From CALMEH01 sp964548225 (GTDB lineage: Bacteria > Acidobacteriota > Blastocatellia > Pyrinomonadales > Pyrinomonadaceae), in the NCBI GenBank assembly GCA_964548225.1, contig CAZJQP010000004.1, forward strand, positions 1 through 64,000: 64,000 nt of DNA. The letters run 5' to 3'. The position numbers were made by a program, and so were the translations under genes. This document shows positions 15,930-23,926 of the stretch, one piece after another. How positions within the stretch are numbered: position 1 is the stretch's first letter; the number at the start of each line of letters is the position of its first letter. A model generated the notes under the pieces. The model saw only the letters and a program-made list of their open reading frames with translations, did not search any database and was not told where the DNA came from.

Positions 15930-16358
15930 ATGACAGCAGAAAAAATATTTTCGATTGCAAATCTAATCGCTTTGATTAGTTGGTTAATTTTAATCGTTGC
16001 GCCGCGCTGGATTTTGACGCGCAAAGTTATTCTTTCGGGCGCAATTCCGTTGCTTTTATCGGTGGCATATTTGGTTTTGATTGCAATATTTTTCGGAAAA
16101 TCCGAAGGCGGATTCGATTCTTTGCCAAATGTAATGAAACTTTTCACAAACGAATGAACAGTTTTAGCAGGTTGGATTCATTATCTCGCGTTCGATTTGT
16201 TTGTCGGCATTTGGGAAGTCAAAGACGCGCAAGCAAAAAATATTTCGCATTGGTTTGTGATTCCGTGTTTGATTTTGACGTTTTTGCTCGGTCCGATTGG
16301 CTTTTTACTTTACAGCATTTTACGCATATTTTTAGCGAAAGAGGTGAGAAATGATTAA
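15930..16358 (+). pseudogene. ABA4-like (DUF4281) membrane protein gene with in-frame TGA
   Basis: Reading from the ATG at 15930 (GGAGAAA ribosome binding site) gives a 75-residue ABA4-like N-terminus with two membrane helices, and then a TGA at 16155-16157. The same frame continues without a break after the TGA for 66 more codons (beginning TVLAGWIHYLAFDLFVGIWEV) to the stop at 16356-16358. It contains the conserved AGW-HYLAFDLFVG region and two more helices. A Trp is expected at the stop, so one G-to-A change of TGG explains it. The restored 142-residue product has family length; plant ABA4 acts in neoxanthin synthesis, but the bacterial role is unknown. Its 3' end overlaps the next gene by 8 bases. 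Either a real nonsense mutation or a base-call error. Confidence 0.85.
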
Positions 16359-17127
16359 AGAATTGTATGAAAATCAAAAACCTTTGATGATTGCGGGCGC
16401 AATTTCACTCTTATGTTTTGTAATTTTGGCAATTATTGCACCGTTTGATTCGACTGAGATTTTAGGCATAAATCGTTGGATAAAACCGATGAAATTTTTC
16501 ATCTCGATTGCGATTTTTGTTTGGACAACCGCGATTTTTCTAAACTTTTTGAAAGATTTCAATAAATCCGTGCAGCTGATTTCGTGGGGAATGATTGTGA
16601 TATTTTTTGTCGAAATGTTCATTGTCGTTATGCAGGCATTACGCGGAACGACTTCGCATTTCAACATCAAAACACCATTTGACGGAATGCTTTTTGCGAT
16701 TATGGGATTAGCGATTGCGCTTAATACAGTTTTGGCTATCTACCTGCTTTTTCTATATTTTAAGGCGGAAATTGAATTATCGGAATCTATCGTTTGGGGA
16801 ATGCGTCTGGGTTTGATTTTGTTTCTCGCATCGAGTTTTGAAGGCGCGTATATGTCGCAAACTTTTGCTCACAGTGTCGGCGTGGCGGACGGTGGGAAAG
16901 GTTTGCCGATCGTAAATTGGTCAACGGAAGGCGGCGATTTGCGTGTCGCGCATTTTTTCGGAATGCACGCACTTCAAGCCGTGCCGTTTTTTGCTTACAC
17001 ACTTGAAAAATACAAAATAAAATCGTCAACTCTTTGGACATTCGTTTTTGCGGGAATCTATTTTGCGATTTTCACAGGCGTTTTTGTCCAAGCCTTGCTC
17101 GGCAAACCGCTTTTTGCCGGCTTTTAA
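16351..17127 (+). CDS. Polytopic membrane protein next to the ABA4-like gene
   Basis: A 258-residue protein with about seven predicted membrane helices, for example residues 12-30, 48-64, 75-95 and 111-133, and no soluble domain. Conserved-looking polar patches include NRWIKPMKFFISIAIF, SFEGAYMSQ and HFFGMHALQAVPFF, whose His and Glu residues sit in or near helices. I do not know the family's function. A GAGGTGAG ribosome binding site lies inside the end of the ABA4-like gene, and the 8-base overlap suggests coupled translation. It therefore probably works with the ABA4-like protein under the same TetR control. Confidence 0.7.
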   Translation: MIKELYENQKPLMIAGAISLLCFVILAIIAPFDSTEILGINRWIKPMKFFISIAIFVWTTAIFLNFLKDFNKSVQLISWGMIVIFFVEMFIVVMQALRGTTSHFNIKTPFDGMLFAIMGLAIALNTVLAIYLLFLYFKAEIELSESIVWGMRLGLILFLASSFEGAYMSQTFAHSVGVADGGKGLPIVNWSTEGGDLRVAHFFGMHALQAVPFFAYTLEKYKIKSSTLWTFVFAGIYFAIFTGVFVQALLGKPLFAGF

Positions 17128-17136
17128 TTTTTTTCT

Positions 17137-17181
17137 CGCGGAATACACAGAAATATTTAAAGATTTTCCGTGTATTCCGCG
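17137..17181. repeat. Intergenic palindrome, CGCGGAA module
   Basis: A 12-bp perfect inverted repeat (17137-17148 with 17170-17181) lies between the membrane gene and the SRPBCC gene. No T run follows, and one arm is partly repeated downstream (TTCCGCG). It is similar in style to other hairpins in the window. Confidence 0.55.
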
Positions 17182-17215
17182 TGTTCCGCGAACAAAATGT
17201 TTTAGAATAATCTTA

Positions 17216-17671
17216 ATGGCAGAATATATTTTGGAACGCGAACAAATCATCAAACGTCCACAAGGGGAAGTTTTCGAGTTTTTTGCTAACGCGGGAAACT
17301 TGGAAAAAATAACGCCGCCGGAATTAAATTTTCATATCATTACGCCCCAACCGATTGACCTTAAAAAAGGTGCGTTGATTGATTATCAATTAAAACTTCG
17401 CGGCATTCCAATAACTTGGAAAACCGAAATTACTCAATGGAATCCGCCTTTTGATTTTGTTGACACCGCCCTGAAAAGTCCGTATAAACAATGGATTCAC
17501 CTACATACTTTTGAAGAAAACGAAAAGGGCGAAACGATTATGCGCGACATCGTGCGCTATCGTTTGCCGCTTGAACCGCTCGGCGATTTGGCGCATTTTT
17601 ACGTTAAGAATGAGTTGAAATATATTTTCGATTATCGTTACAAAGTGATTGAAGAAATTTTTCAAAATTAG
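17216..17671 (+). CDS. SRPBCC (START-like) ligand-binding protein
   Basis: A 151-residue cytosolic protein with the SRPBCC/polyketide-cyclase-like fold pattern: an N-terminal strand and the helix RPQGEVFEFFANAGNLEKITPPELNFHI. Strands around ITWKTEITQWNPPFDFVDTA follow, and then a long C-terminal helix (LKYIFDYRYKVIEEIF). These proteins bind hydrophobic ligands in a deep cavity; the ligand is unknown. The ATG at 17216 is chosen because the upstream in-frame sequence overlaps the previous gene and a palindrome. It follows the TetR-linked membrane genes by about 90 bases on the same strand. Confidence 0.78.
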   Translation: MAEYILEREQIIKRPQGEVFEFFANAGNLEKITPPELNFHIITPQPIDLKKGALIDYQLKLRGIPITWKTEITQWNPPFDFVDTALKSPYKQWIHLHTFEENEKGETIMRDIVRYRLPLEPLGDLAHFYVKNELKYIFDYRYKVIEEIFQN

Positions 17672-17752
17672 TTTTACATTTCGGTTTTATTTGCTAAACT
17701 TCCCTTTCAGTTTAGGCGGAATATTTTAGAAAATTTTTAGGAGGACAAAACA

Positions 17753-17994
17753 ATGTCAAAGAAATTTAATTTAGAAGAGGACTTTTCCTTTTGAGCGAAC
17801 AAGCAAACGCCGCAAGGGTTATCCGTCGGAAACGCAGGTCAAACGAGGTTTGAGAATTGTTCACGGCGATAAGGAGTTAGTCGAAAAACTCGGACGCAAC
17901 GATTTATGTCTGTGCGGATCAAACCGCAGATTTCAAAAAATGTTGTCTGCAAAAAGGTAAATACGACGGCGCATTGCGCGACCACTATTTTTAG
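17753..17994 (+). pseudogene. Small SEC-C zinc-motif protein gene with two frameshifts
   Basis: An AGGAGG ribosome binding site (17739-17744) precedes ATG TCA AAG AAA, but this frame stops at 17792-17794. Dropping one T in the T runs at 17783-17792 continues as ERTSKRRKGYPSETQV and on to LGRNDLCLCGS, the start of a SEC-C motif. That frame then needs one base removed at 17931-17940 (TTT or a run of six As) to read KCC and complete the CxC...CC zinc motif, ending at TAG 17994. The corrected length is 79 residues, typical of stand-alone SEC-C proteins. Both lesions are single-base gains in homopolymers, which suggests sequencing error as much as decay. A terminator follows. Confidence 0.75.
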
Positions 17995-18004
17995 GTAAAG
18001 AAAC

Positions 18005-18035
18005 AAAACGCATTCAAATATTGAGTGCGTTTTTT
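18005..18035 (+). terminator. Rho-independent terminator
   Basis: A 13-bp stem with one G-T pair (18005-18017 with 18021-18033), a 3-base loop and a T run lies directly after the SEC-C gene and before the convergent metallo-hydrolase stop. Confidence 0.8.
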
Positions 18036-18037
18036 CG

Positions 18038-18868
18038 TTAAAACTCAATCCAATTTGTCGGCTGTTTGTGATATGAAATCGTAATTTTCGTATCGGCTTT
18101 GAAGAAATTCGGGCGCATTTGGAGAGCCGTTTCCGCCATCAATCTGGCGAGATGCGGTTCGTTGGCGCGTTGTGAAAGATGTGCCAAAATAATCTCTCTT
18201 GCCGAACCGTCGAAATCGTTTGTAAGCCAATCAGACAAATCTTCGTTTGAAAGATGTCCGGTGCGCGAAAGAATTCTTTGCTTCAAATCCCAACTGTAAA
18301 CCGGGCAAGTTTTGAGCATATCGCGTGAGTGATTTGATTCGACGACGATGGCATCACAGCCGCGAAGTTTTTCTTTAATCAAGGTCGTGATGTGTCCGAA
18401 ATCCATCAAAGTTGCGATTTTCACGCCTTCTTTTTTTGCCACAAACCCGAAATTGTCTGCCGCATCGTGTGGAACTGAAAACGGTTCAAAATCAATATCG
18501 CCGATGCTGAAATCTTTGCTTGACTCGATTTTTTCGGTGCGATTTTTCAAAACATCACGGCGTTTGATTGCTTCACTGTCGCCATTGTGTAAGCCTTTGC
18601 GCGTTGAATAATAAGCATTTTCGGTCGCTTCTGAGATAAAAACCGGACAATTTACCGATTTCATCAAAACGCGAAGTCCGCCCGCGTGGTCGCTGTGTTC
18701 GTGTGTGATGAGGATTGCGTCAAGTTTGGCGTAATCTTCGCCGACTGCCGCAAGCCGTTCCAAAATTTGTTTCGCACTCAACCCCGCATCAACCAAAACT
18801 TTTGTTTTTTCAGTCGCAATCAAAACGGCATTTCCCGTTGAACCGCTTCCGAGAACGGTAACTTTCAT
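18038..18868 (-). CDS. MBL-fold metallo-hydrolase (YycJ/WalJ-like)
   Basis: A metallo-beta-lactamase-fold protein of 276 residues with the metal motif THEHSDH at 55-61. GSGSTGNAVLI lies near the N-terminus, and further metal or active-site residues in VPHDAADNFGF, LMDFGH and ESNHSRDML are characteristic of the YycJ/WalJ group. These are cytosolic phosphodiesterase-like enzymes (5' exonuclease activity is reported for relatives). The protein reads through to the usual C-terminal LAHLSQRANEPHLARLMAE segment. It stands between a terminator and an SDR gene on the same strand. Confidence 0.88.
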   Translation of the reverse strand: MKVTVLGSGSTGNAVLIATEKTKVLVDAGLSAKQILERLAAVGEDYAKLDAILITHEHSDHAGGLRVLMKSVNCPVFISEATENAYYSTRKGLHNGDSEAIKRRDVLKNRTEKIESSKDFSIGDIDFEPFSVPHDAADNFGFVAKKEGVKIATLMDFGHITTLIKEKLRGCDAIVVESNHSRDMLKTCPVYSWDLKQRILSRTGHLSNEDLSDWLTNDFDGSAREIILAHLSQRANEPHLARLMAETALQMRPNFFKADTKITISYHKQPTNWIEF

Positions 18869-18927
18869 ATTTTATAAACCGCAAAACAGGCAAAAAAATT
18901 CTAGCATTTTTTTCGCCTCTTTCACGG

Positions 18928-19716
18928 TTAACTTTTCTTTTCCTGAGTCTTCGAGCGTAGAACTTTTCCGATAGTTCGTGTTATCAGCGCGTCCGGCACG
19001 ATTGTTCCGAGAACCGAGCCGACATAATTTGCAAGTCCTGAAACAACCAGAGATTTTCCGCGCCGAACGGCTTTCAAAGCCGTTTCGACAACTTGTTCGG
19101 GCGTTTGCATTCCTTTGACCTGAATCGCATCTTTCATATTTGCGATAACGAAAAAATTAGTTTTCGTCGCGCCCGGACACAAAGCTAAAATTTTTATTCC
19201 AAACGAGCGATTTTCTTCCGACAAGCCTTCGGAAAACGCGGTTACAAAGGCTTTGGTTGCGGCATAAGTCGAAAGATAAGGAATCGGCTGAAATCCGGCG
19301 GCAGATGAAACATTGATAATTACGCCGCTTTTTCGCGTCCGCATTTGTGGCAAATAGCGATGTGTTAGCGCAACCAAGGCAGAAATATTGAGGTCAATCA
19401 TTTGCAGTTGGCGTTCAAGTTCGAGTTCCGAAAAATCACCCATCGCACCGAATCCGGCGTTGTTTATCAACCAATCAATCTCGAATCCGTGTTTTTCGGT
19501 TTCCGCAAAAAGTTTTTTATCTGCGTCAAATTCCGTCAAATCGAGCGCAATATAATGCGCCGTAATGCCGTGTTTGAGCATTAATTCATCACAAATCTGA
19601 TGCAATTTGTCTTCGGAACGCGCAACCAAAACCAGATTATGTTTTTCTTCCGCCAACCGTCTGGCAAATGCTTCGCCGATGCCGCCGGATGCTCCTGTGA
19701 TAAGGGTAAATTTCAT
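18928..19716 (-). CDS. Short-chain dehydrogenase/reductase
   Basis: A classical SDR with the NAD(P) motif TGASGGIG (residues 7-14), NNAG at 85-88, the catalytic Ser138, and YAATK with Tyr151 and Lys155. The residue after the second strand (ARSEDKL, with Arg) fits NADP preference. The C-terminal part beyond residue 200 contains a possible membrane-associating stretch (SGLANYVGSVLGTIVPDAL). It resembles the DltE/YqjQ group, whose substrates are not known. Same strand as the metallo-hydrolase gene with a 59-base gap. Confidence 0.88.
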   Translation of the reverse strand: MKFTLITGASGGIGEAFARRLAEEKHNLVLVARSEDKLHQICDELMLKHGITAHYIALDLTEFDADKKLFAETEKHGFEIDWLINNAGFGAMGDFSELELERQLQMIDLNISALVALTHRYLPQMRTRKSGVIINVSSAAGFQPIPYLSTYAATKAFVTAFSEGLSEENRSFGIKILALCPGATKTNFFVIANMKDAIQVKGMQTPEQVVETALKAVRRGKSLVVSGLANYVGSVLGTIVPDALITRTIGKVLRSKTQEKKS

Positions 19717-19869
19717 AAATTAATCTTTTGAAAACGATAATTTAACAGCCAAAACGCTTGCCGTAATTATACACAAAGTTTTCAAAAGATTAATCTATTC
19801 GGAAGTGGTTTTCGCCATTTTTGCAGAAGCCATTTTTGCCGTGAATCGGTATTCAACTTCAAAAAACAA

Positions 19870-19908
19870 AATTCGTAATTGATTTCCAATGGAAATCAAT
19901 TACGAATT
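19870..19908 (-). terminator. Rho-independent terminator on the minus strand
   Basis: A perfect 18-bp stem with a 3-base loop. Read on the minus strand it is followed by a T-rich run (TTTTGTTTTTT), so it can end transcription of the DUF2235-like gene. Confidence 0.75.
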
Positions 19909-19937
19909 GGCAGATTTTCGTTACAATGAACCAGCAA

Positions 19938-20822
19938 TTATAAATTATCCAATATCGGACTTTTGATGATTTTGTAATCCATCAAAGGTTTGGATATAAA
20001 CTTTGCCGCGCCCATCCAAGTTTCCCGCTCTTGTATTGGTTTGATGTCAATTCCCGGATAAATTTTTTCAGCGTAATATTGCACAGCATACGGTTTGTTG
20101 CTCATATTAATAAAACCTTTAGTCGAATGTTTTTCCGGCGTGTCCATCGGAAAACCGCCGAGCGCGGCGTGTGTTCCCGGAAATGTTTCCAACTTAAACC
20201 CTGTGAATCCGAGATTTTCAGCTTTGAGTCCGACATCGGCAGCCTCACTCAAAAACTCCATAAGTTCTTTGTCTTTGGTTTGGAGTCCGGTGTTGGAAAA
20301 CCACTGCCGCGAATGATTGGCTCGACGAACCGCGTGATAGCAAACGGAAACATTTGTCGGAATTTTATCAGTTCGGTATTGCGTCGGCACTGCGCCGGTA
20401 AAATCTCTGGCAACGGCATCGAAAAGACCGAGAAATTTGACTTTTACGCCTTCTAACTGCAACCATCGAGCCAAACAAATCGCCAGATGTCCGCCACGGC
20501 TGTAACCGACAAGGCTGACTCTTAAACCTTCGCCTTTGCGGTCGGTCTGCATTTTTTTCAGGTCATAAAAATTCTTCGCGTCATCGAGAATATTTCCCAA
20601 TTCACGCCCGCCGGCATCCGGTCCAGCCATATATTTGGCGTATTCCGGCTCGGTTGCGCGATCAATACAGCGTTTGATAAAACTTCGTTTGCCAAGCGGA
20701 CCATATATCCAATCTGTCGTTCCCCACATTTGCGAGCCTGTGCCTTCAAAACCGATTAATAAGTCGTGTGTTTTGACAGGTTGCTGTTGATTATTGCCAC
20801 CGTTCGTAAAATTTTGGTTCAT
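19938..20822 (-). CDS. DUF2235-like alpha/beta-hydrolase
   Basis: A 294-residue protein with the nucleophile elbow GYSRGGHLA and an N-terminal LLIGFEGTGSQMWGTTDW segment, matching the DUF2235/T6SS phospholipase-like hydrolase pattern. A likely catalytic Asp lies in LGLFDAVARD and a His in FPGTHAALGG. A lipase or esterase role is likely but the substrate is unknown. The start at 20822 is set by a strong GGAGGAAA ribosome binding site; upstream codons overlap the GNAT gene. There is no signal peptide, and no VgrG, PAAR or immunity-like gene nearby, so a secretion-system effector role is not supported. Confidence 0.72.
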   Translation of the reverse strand: MNQNFTNGGNNQQQPVKTHDLLIGFEGTGSQMWGTTDWIYGPLGKRSFIKRCIDRATEPEYAKYMAGPDAGGRELGNILDDAKNFYDLKKMQTDRKGEGLRVSLVGYSRGGHLAICLARWLQLEGVKVKFLGLFDAVARDFTGAVPTQYRTDKIPTNVSVCYHAVRRANHSRQWFSNTGLQTKDKELMEFLSEAADVGLKAENLGFTGFKLETFPGTHAALGGFPMDTPEKHSTKGFINMSNKPYAVQYYAEKIYPGIDIKPIQERETWMGAAKFISKPLMDYKIIKSPILDNL

Positions 20823-20889
20823 AGTTTCCTCCGCAAAAATTCTCTTCAAAAGATAATGCGTAAAAAACGCGAAAACTACGCCAAAAAAA

Positions 20890-21402
20890 TTATTCGGCAG
20901 AAAACTCATCTTTGGAAATAGCGTAAAAAACTACTTTCATTCCATAATGAGATTTTATTCCTTCAAACTTCATTCCGCATTTTTCCATAATGCGCCAAGA
21001 GCCTTTGTTTTCGGATGCGGCAACAGCGACAATTCTTTCAAGTCCGGCAGTTTCAAAACCGTAGCGAAGCCAGACTTGGGCGCATTCAAAACCGATTCCT
21101 TTGCCCCAAAATTCTCGCTTCATTCCGTAACCAACTTCGATTTCGCCTGAATCTTCCAAAGGTTGCAAACCGCTCCATCCGAAAAATTCGCCTGTTTCTT
21201 TCCAAATCATCGCGCACATCGAATAACCGTGTTTTTCGTAACCGTCGAAATAAAACTGCAAGCGTTTCGTGATTTTTTCGGGGTTTTGATATTTCTCGCC
21301 GCCGAGATAAATATTGACTTCCGGCGCACAGCGCATCTCAATAAGTTCCGGCAAATCTTCGAGCGTAAATTTTCTAATTAAAAGTCTTTCGGTTTCAATC
21401 AT
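20890..21402 (-). CDS. GNAT acetyltransferase, RimJ/RimL-like (copy 2)
   Basis: A GCN5-related N-acetyltransferase of 170 residues. It starts with ETERLLIRKFTLEDLPEL and carries WSGLQPLEDSGEIEVGYGMKREFWGKGIGFE, the acetyl-CoA-binding region, and then IVAVAASENKGSWRIMEKCGMKFEG, typical of the RimJ/RimL group. It would acetylate an N-terminus or small amine; the substrate is unknown. The ATG at 21402 overlaps the stop of the upstream GNAT gene as ATGA, indicating coupled translation. The two neighbours are clearly similar and probably arose by tandem duplication. Confidence 0.88.
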   Translation of the reverse strand: MIETERLLIRKFTLEDLPELIEMRCAPEVNIYLGGEKYQNPEKITKRLQFYFDGYEKHGYSMCAMIWKETGEFFGWSGLQPLEDSGEIEVGYGMKREFWGKGIGFECAQVWLRYGFETAGLERIVAVAASENKGSWRIMEKCGMKFEGIKSHYGMKVVFYAISKDEFSAE

Positions 21403-21911
21403 AGTTTTTTTTGCCAAGTTTCTTTTGTAATCGAATAATGAACAAGGTCGCGTTCGTAAAATCTTCCGACGAAATCATAATTCATTCCGAGACGTTCCAT
21501 CACGCGGCGCGAATTTCGATTTTCAGGGTCGGCAACGGCGACGATTTTTTCTAAGTTTAATTGCTCAAAGCCGTAATTCAAAAATGCTTCTGAGGCTTCG
21601 ACCGCATAACCTTTGCCCCAAAATTCTTTGAAAAGTGCGTAGCCGACTTCGATTTCTTTTGTTTCCGTCAAACGCCAAAGTCCGCACCAACCGATAAATT
21701 GATTCGACACTTTTTCAATCACGGCGCAAAAACCAATTTCCTCGCTTTCCCAACGGCTTGAAACTAAATTTATCCAATTTTCGGCTTCTTTTCGCGTCGT
21801 TTGCGGTTCGCGGATAAAACGCATTACGTTTTCGTCGGAACGCATCGCAAAAACCGAATCTGCGTCGTTTTTTTTCATCGGGCGCAAAAAAAGTCTGGAG
21901 GTTTCGAGCAT
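21399..21911 (-). CDS. GNAT acetyltransferase, RimJ/RimL-like (copy 1)
   Basis: A 170-residue GNAT protein with the N-terminus ETSRLFLRPMKKNDAD. The acetyl-CoA loop region is EIEVGYALFKEFWGKGYAVEASEAFLNYGF, followed by KIVAVADPENRNSRRVMERLGMNY. It is the first gene of a two-gene unit with its paralogue, joined by a 4-base ATGA overlap. The substrate is unknown. Confidence 0.88.
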   Translation of the reverse strand: MLETSRLFLRPMKKNDADSVFAMRSDENVMRFIREPQTTRKEAENWINLVSSRWESEEIGFCAVIEKVSNQFIGWCGLWRLTETKEIEVGYALFKEFWGKGYAVEASEAFLNYGFEQLNLEKIVAVADPENRNSRRVMERLGMNYDFVGRFYERDLVHYSITKETWQKKL

Positions 21912-22018
21912 AAAATCATCAGTCCAAAGGCAGTTTATTTTATTTCAAAAAAAATTGGAAGAAAAACAAAAGCCGTTCCGTCTAATCAAACGTAAAATCT
22001 TTCGGAGAGAGAAAAATT

Positions 22019-22681
22019 ATGAATCAAACAAACGAAAATCGGCGCGATTTTCTAAAACGCGCAACAGTTGCGGCTCTCGCGTTTCCGGTTTTAATTAACT
22101 GCAAAAGCGACACTTTAGCGCAAAAATCGAATGAGAATTTTTTGGATTCAATCAAGAAAAATGCCAAACCTGTCGGCGCAGAAGGAATGGGCGCGATTGA
22201 TGCGCCGGCGAATGTTTCGTGGAAAACCGTTCTTTCAACTGATGTTGACAAAGGCGAAAAAATGCTTATTTCGGGAACTGTTTTTGAAGCCGACGGCAAA
22301 ACGCCTGCGCCGAATGTTCTGATTTATCTTTATCACACCGACATCGAAGGTTTCTACGGCAGAAAATCGGGCGAACATAAACACGGACGTTATCGCGGTT
22401 GGATGTTGACCGATGCAAAAGGTCGCTACGAATTTCAGACGATAAAACCCGCGCCGTATCCCGAAAATCGCTTTGCCGCGCATATTCACACAACGCTCAC
22501 AACTGTTGCAATGAAAGAAGATTGGATTGACAGCTATTTGTTTGAAGGCGACACGCTGATTTCCGCACGCGAACGCGCCGATGCCGGAAAAAAAGGCGGA
22601 TTTCAACCGATTTTGAACTTGGAAAAAAGCGCGAACGGAATTTGGACGGCGAAACGCGACATACAACTTTGGAAAGCATAA
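22019..22681 (+). CDS. Tat-exported intradiol dioxygenase-like protein
   Basis: The N-terminus NRRDFLKRATVAALAFPVLINC is a twin-arginine signal and could also be processed at the Cys. The remaining ~180 residues form a beta-sandwich of the intradiol ring-cleavage dioxygenase family. Signatures are PNVLIYLYHTD, GWMLTDAKGRYEFQTIKPAPYP and AAHIHTTL. The Tyr in APYP, the Tyr in DSYLFEGD and the two His in AHIH are candidate iron ligands. Characterised relatives cleave catechols between the hydroxyls; the substrate is unknown here. A GGAGAGAG ribosome binding site precedes the ATG. The Kelch lipoprotein gene follows 12 bases later, implying an operon. Confidence 0.82.
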   Translation: MNQTNENRRDFLKRATVAALAFPVLINCKSDTLAQKSNENFLDSIKKNAKPVGAEGMGAIDAPANVSWKTVLSTDVDKGEKMLISGTVFEADGKTPAPNVLIYLYHTDIEGFYGRKSGEHKHGRYRGWMLTDAKGRYEFQTIKPAPYPENRFAAHIHTTLTTVAMKEDWIDSYLFEGDTLISARERADAGKKGGFQPILNLEKSANGIWTAKRDIQLWKA

Positions 22682-22693
22682 ATTGGAGGAAAA

Positions 22694-23683
22694 ATGATGA
22701 AATTACAGATTATTTTGGCGGTTTTGGTTTTGAGTTTGACGGTTTCGGCTTGCGCGAAAAGCGAAGCGAAAACGGGTGAATATGTTTGGCGGGAAATCAC
22801 GGCAAAAGCCGAATTTCCGCAGAGTTATAATTATCCGGTTTATGTGATGAATGACGGAAGTTTGCTCGCGTTAAATCAAGGCGGTTGGCGTTCAAACGAC
22901 GGTAAAACTTGGACAAAAACCGATTTACCAGAAAGCGGTTTGAATTCGGCGTATCAAAAATATGTTCAATTTAACGGCGCGATTTACGCGCTCGGCGCGA
23001 TGAGCGGAAATTATGAAAATTTTACGATTGACGCGAAAATCAAGCGCACCACGGACGGAAAATCTTGGGAAACCGTCGCGCAAAAATCGAATTTGCCGCA
23101 GAGAGTTTTTTACGGCGCAGTAGTTTTCAAAGACAAAATTTGGCTCATCGGCGGTTTTGACGGAAAAAAATATCATAACGACATTTGGAGTTCTCCGGAC
23201 GGCGTGAATTGGATGCGAGTCGCGGAAAAAGCAAATTTTTCCGAGCGCACGGTTGGAAAAATCATCGTTTTCAAAGACAAAATTTGGATTATCGGCGGCG
23301 GCGTGATTGACGGCGATAAAGTTGTCAATCCGAATTCCGAAAGCGAAATTTGGTCTTCGGCAGATGGCGTAAATTGGACGCAATCAAAAACCAACGCAAC
23401 CAACAAAATAGCCGGAACTCCAGTTGTTTTCGATGAAAAACTATGGCTTATCGGCGCAAACCGCAACGACGGAAATTTTGCTAATGCACTTTTGGTTTCC
23501 GACGACGGCGAAAACTGGAAAGAGCAGTCCGCGCCTTGGTCGCCGCGCGGCGGTGTCGTGGTTTGGGTTTTCCAAAACAAACTTTTTATGACCGGCGGAA
23601 AATATTCGTTCACCAAAAACGGCGAAATAACTTTCGTTTATAGCAACGACATTTGGGCAATGGCAAAGCCAATTAAAAATTAA
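22694..23683 (+). CDS. Kelch-repeat lipoprotein
   Basis: A lipoprotein signal with lipobox LTVSAC (Cys at about residue 20) is followed by about five Kelch-like blades. The recurring units contain IWLIGGFDG, IWIIGGGV or LWLIGAN, each with a SSPDGVNW or SSADGVNW-type strand. The product is probably a beta-propeller anchored in the outer or inner membrane facing outward. A GGAGG ribosome binding site precedes an ATGATG. It is co-transcribed with the dioxygenase-like gene. The specific role is unknown. Confidence 0.82.
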   Translation: MMKLQIILAVLVLSLTVSACAKSEAKTGEYVWREITAKAEFPQSYNYPVYVMNDGSLLALNQGGWRSNDGKTWTKTDLPESGLNSAYQKYVQFNGAIYALGAMSGNYENFTIDAKIKRTTDGKSWETVAQKSNLPQRVFYGAVVFKDKIWLIGGFDGKKYHNDIWSSPDGVNWMRVAEKANFSERTVGKIIVFKDKIWIIGGGVIDGDKVVNPNSESEIWSSADGVNWTQSKTNATNKIAGTPVVFDEKLWLIGANRNDGNFANALLVSDDGENWKEQSAPWSPRGGVVVWVFQNKLFMTGGKYSFTKNGEITFVYSNDIWAMAKPIKN

Positions 23684-23697
23684 AAATGTAAAATTAA

Positions 23698-23871
23698 GGT
23701 ATTACTTACATTGATATTTGGAATCGGAAAATTATCTTCGGAATAAGTGAGAAGTGAAAAGTGAAAGGTTTGATGTGAGATTAAACTATCACTTATCACT
23801 TATCACTTATCACTTATTCCGAAAAGATTTTCTTTCAAAATCAGAATTTCAAATATCAGTTAGGGAATACC
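23698..23871. mobile_element. MITE-like inverted-repeat element with 8-bp target duplication
   Basis: A 174-bp non-coding element bounded by imperfect inverted repeats: it starts GGTATTACTTAC and ends TTAGGGAATACC, and both ends share TGATATTTG on opposite strands. It is flanked on both sides by the direct repeat AAAATTAA (23690-23697 and 23872-23879). The inner part also pairs (GGAATAAGTGA with TCACTTATTCC) and holds four exact copies of a 7-base unit, TATCACT, at 23787-23814. No coding capacity is seen. It lies between the Kelch gene and the sigma-factor gene. Confidence 0.6.
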
Positions 23872-23926
23872 AAAATTAAAAGTTGGTATAAAATTTTTGT
23901 TAAATAAAATGGAGAGCGCGGCGCGG

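Noticed and set aside
16155..16157. TGA in the ABA4-like gene read as selenocysteine.
   Set aside because: The family has Trp at this position, no SECIS-like hairpin is evident just after the codon, and no selenocysteine machinery is in the window.
19938..20822. A type VI secretion lipase effector.
   Set aside because: Only the hydrolase fold matches; no VgrG, PAAR, immunity or adaptor gene is nearby.
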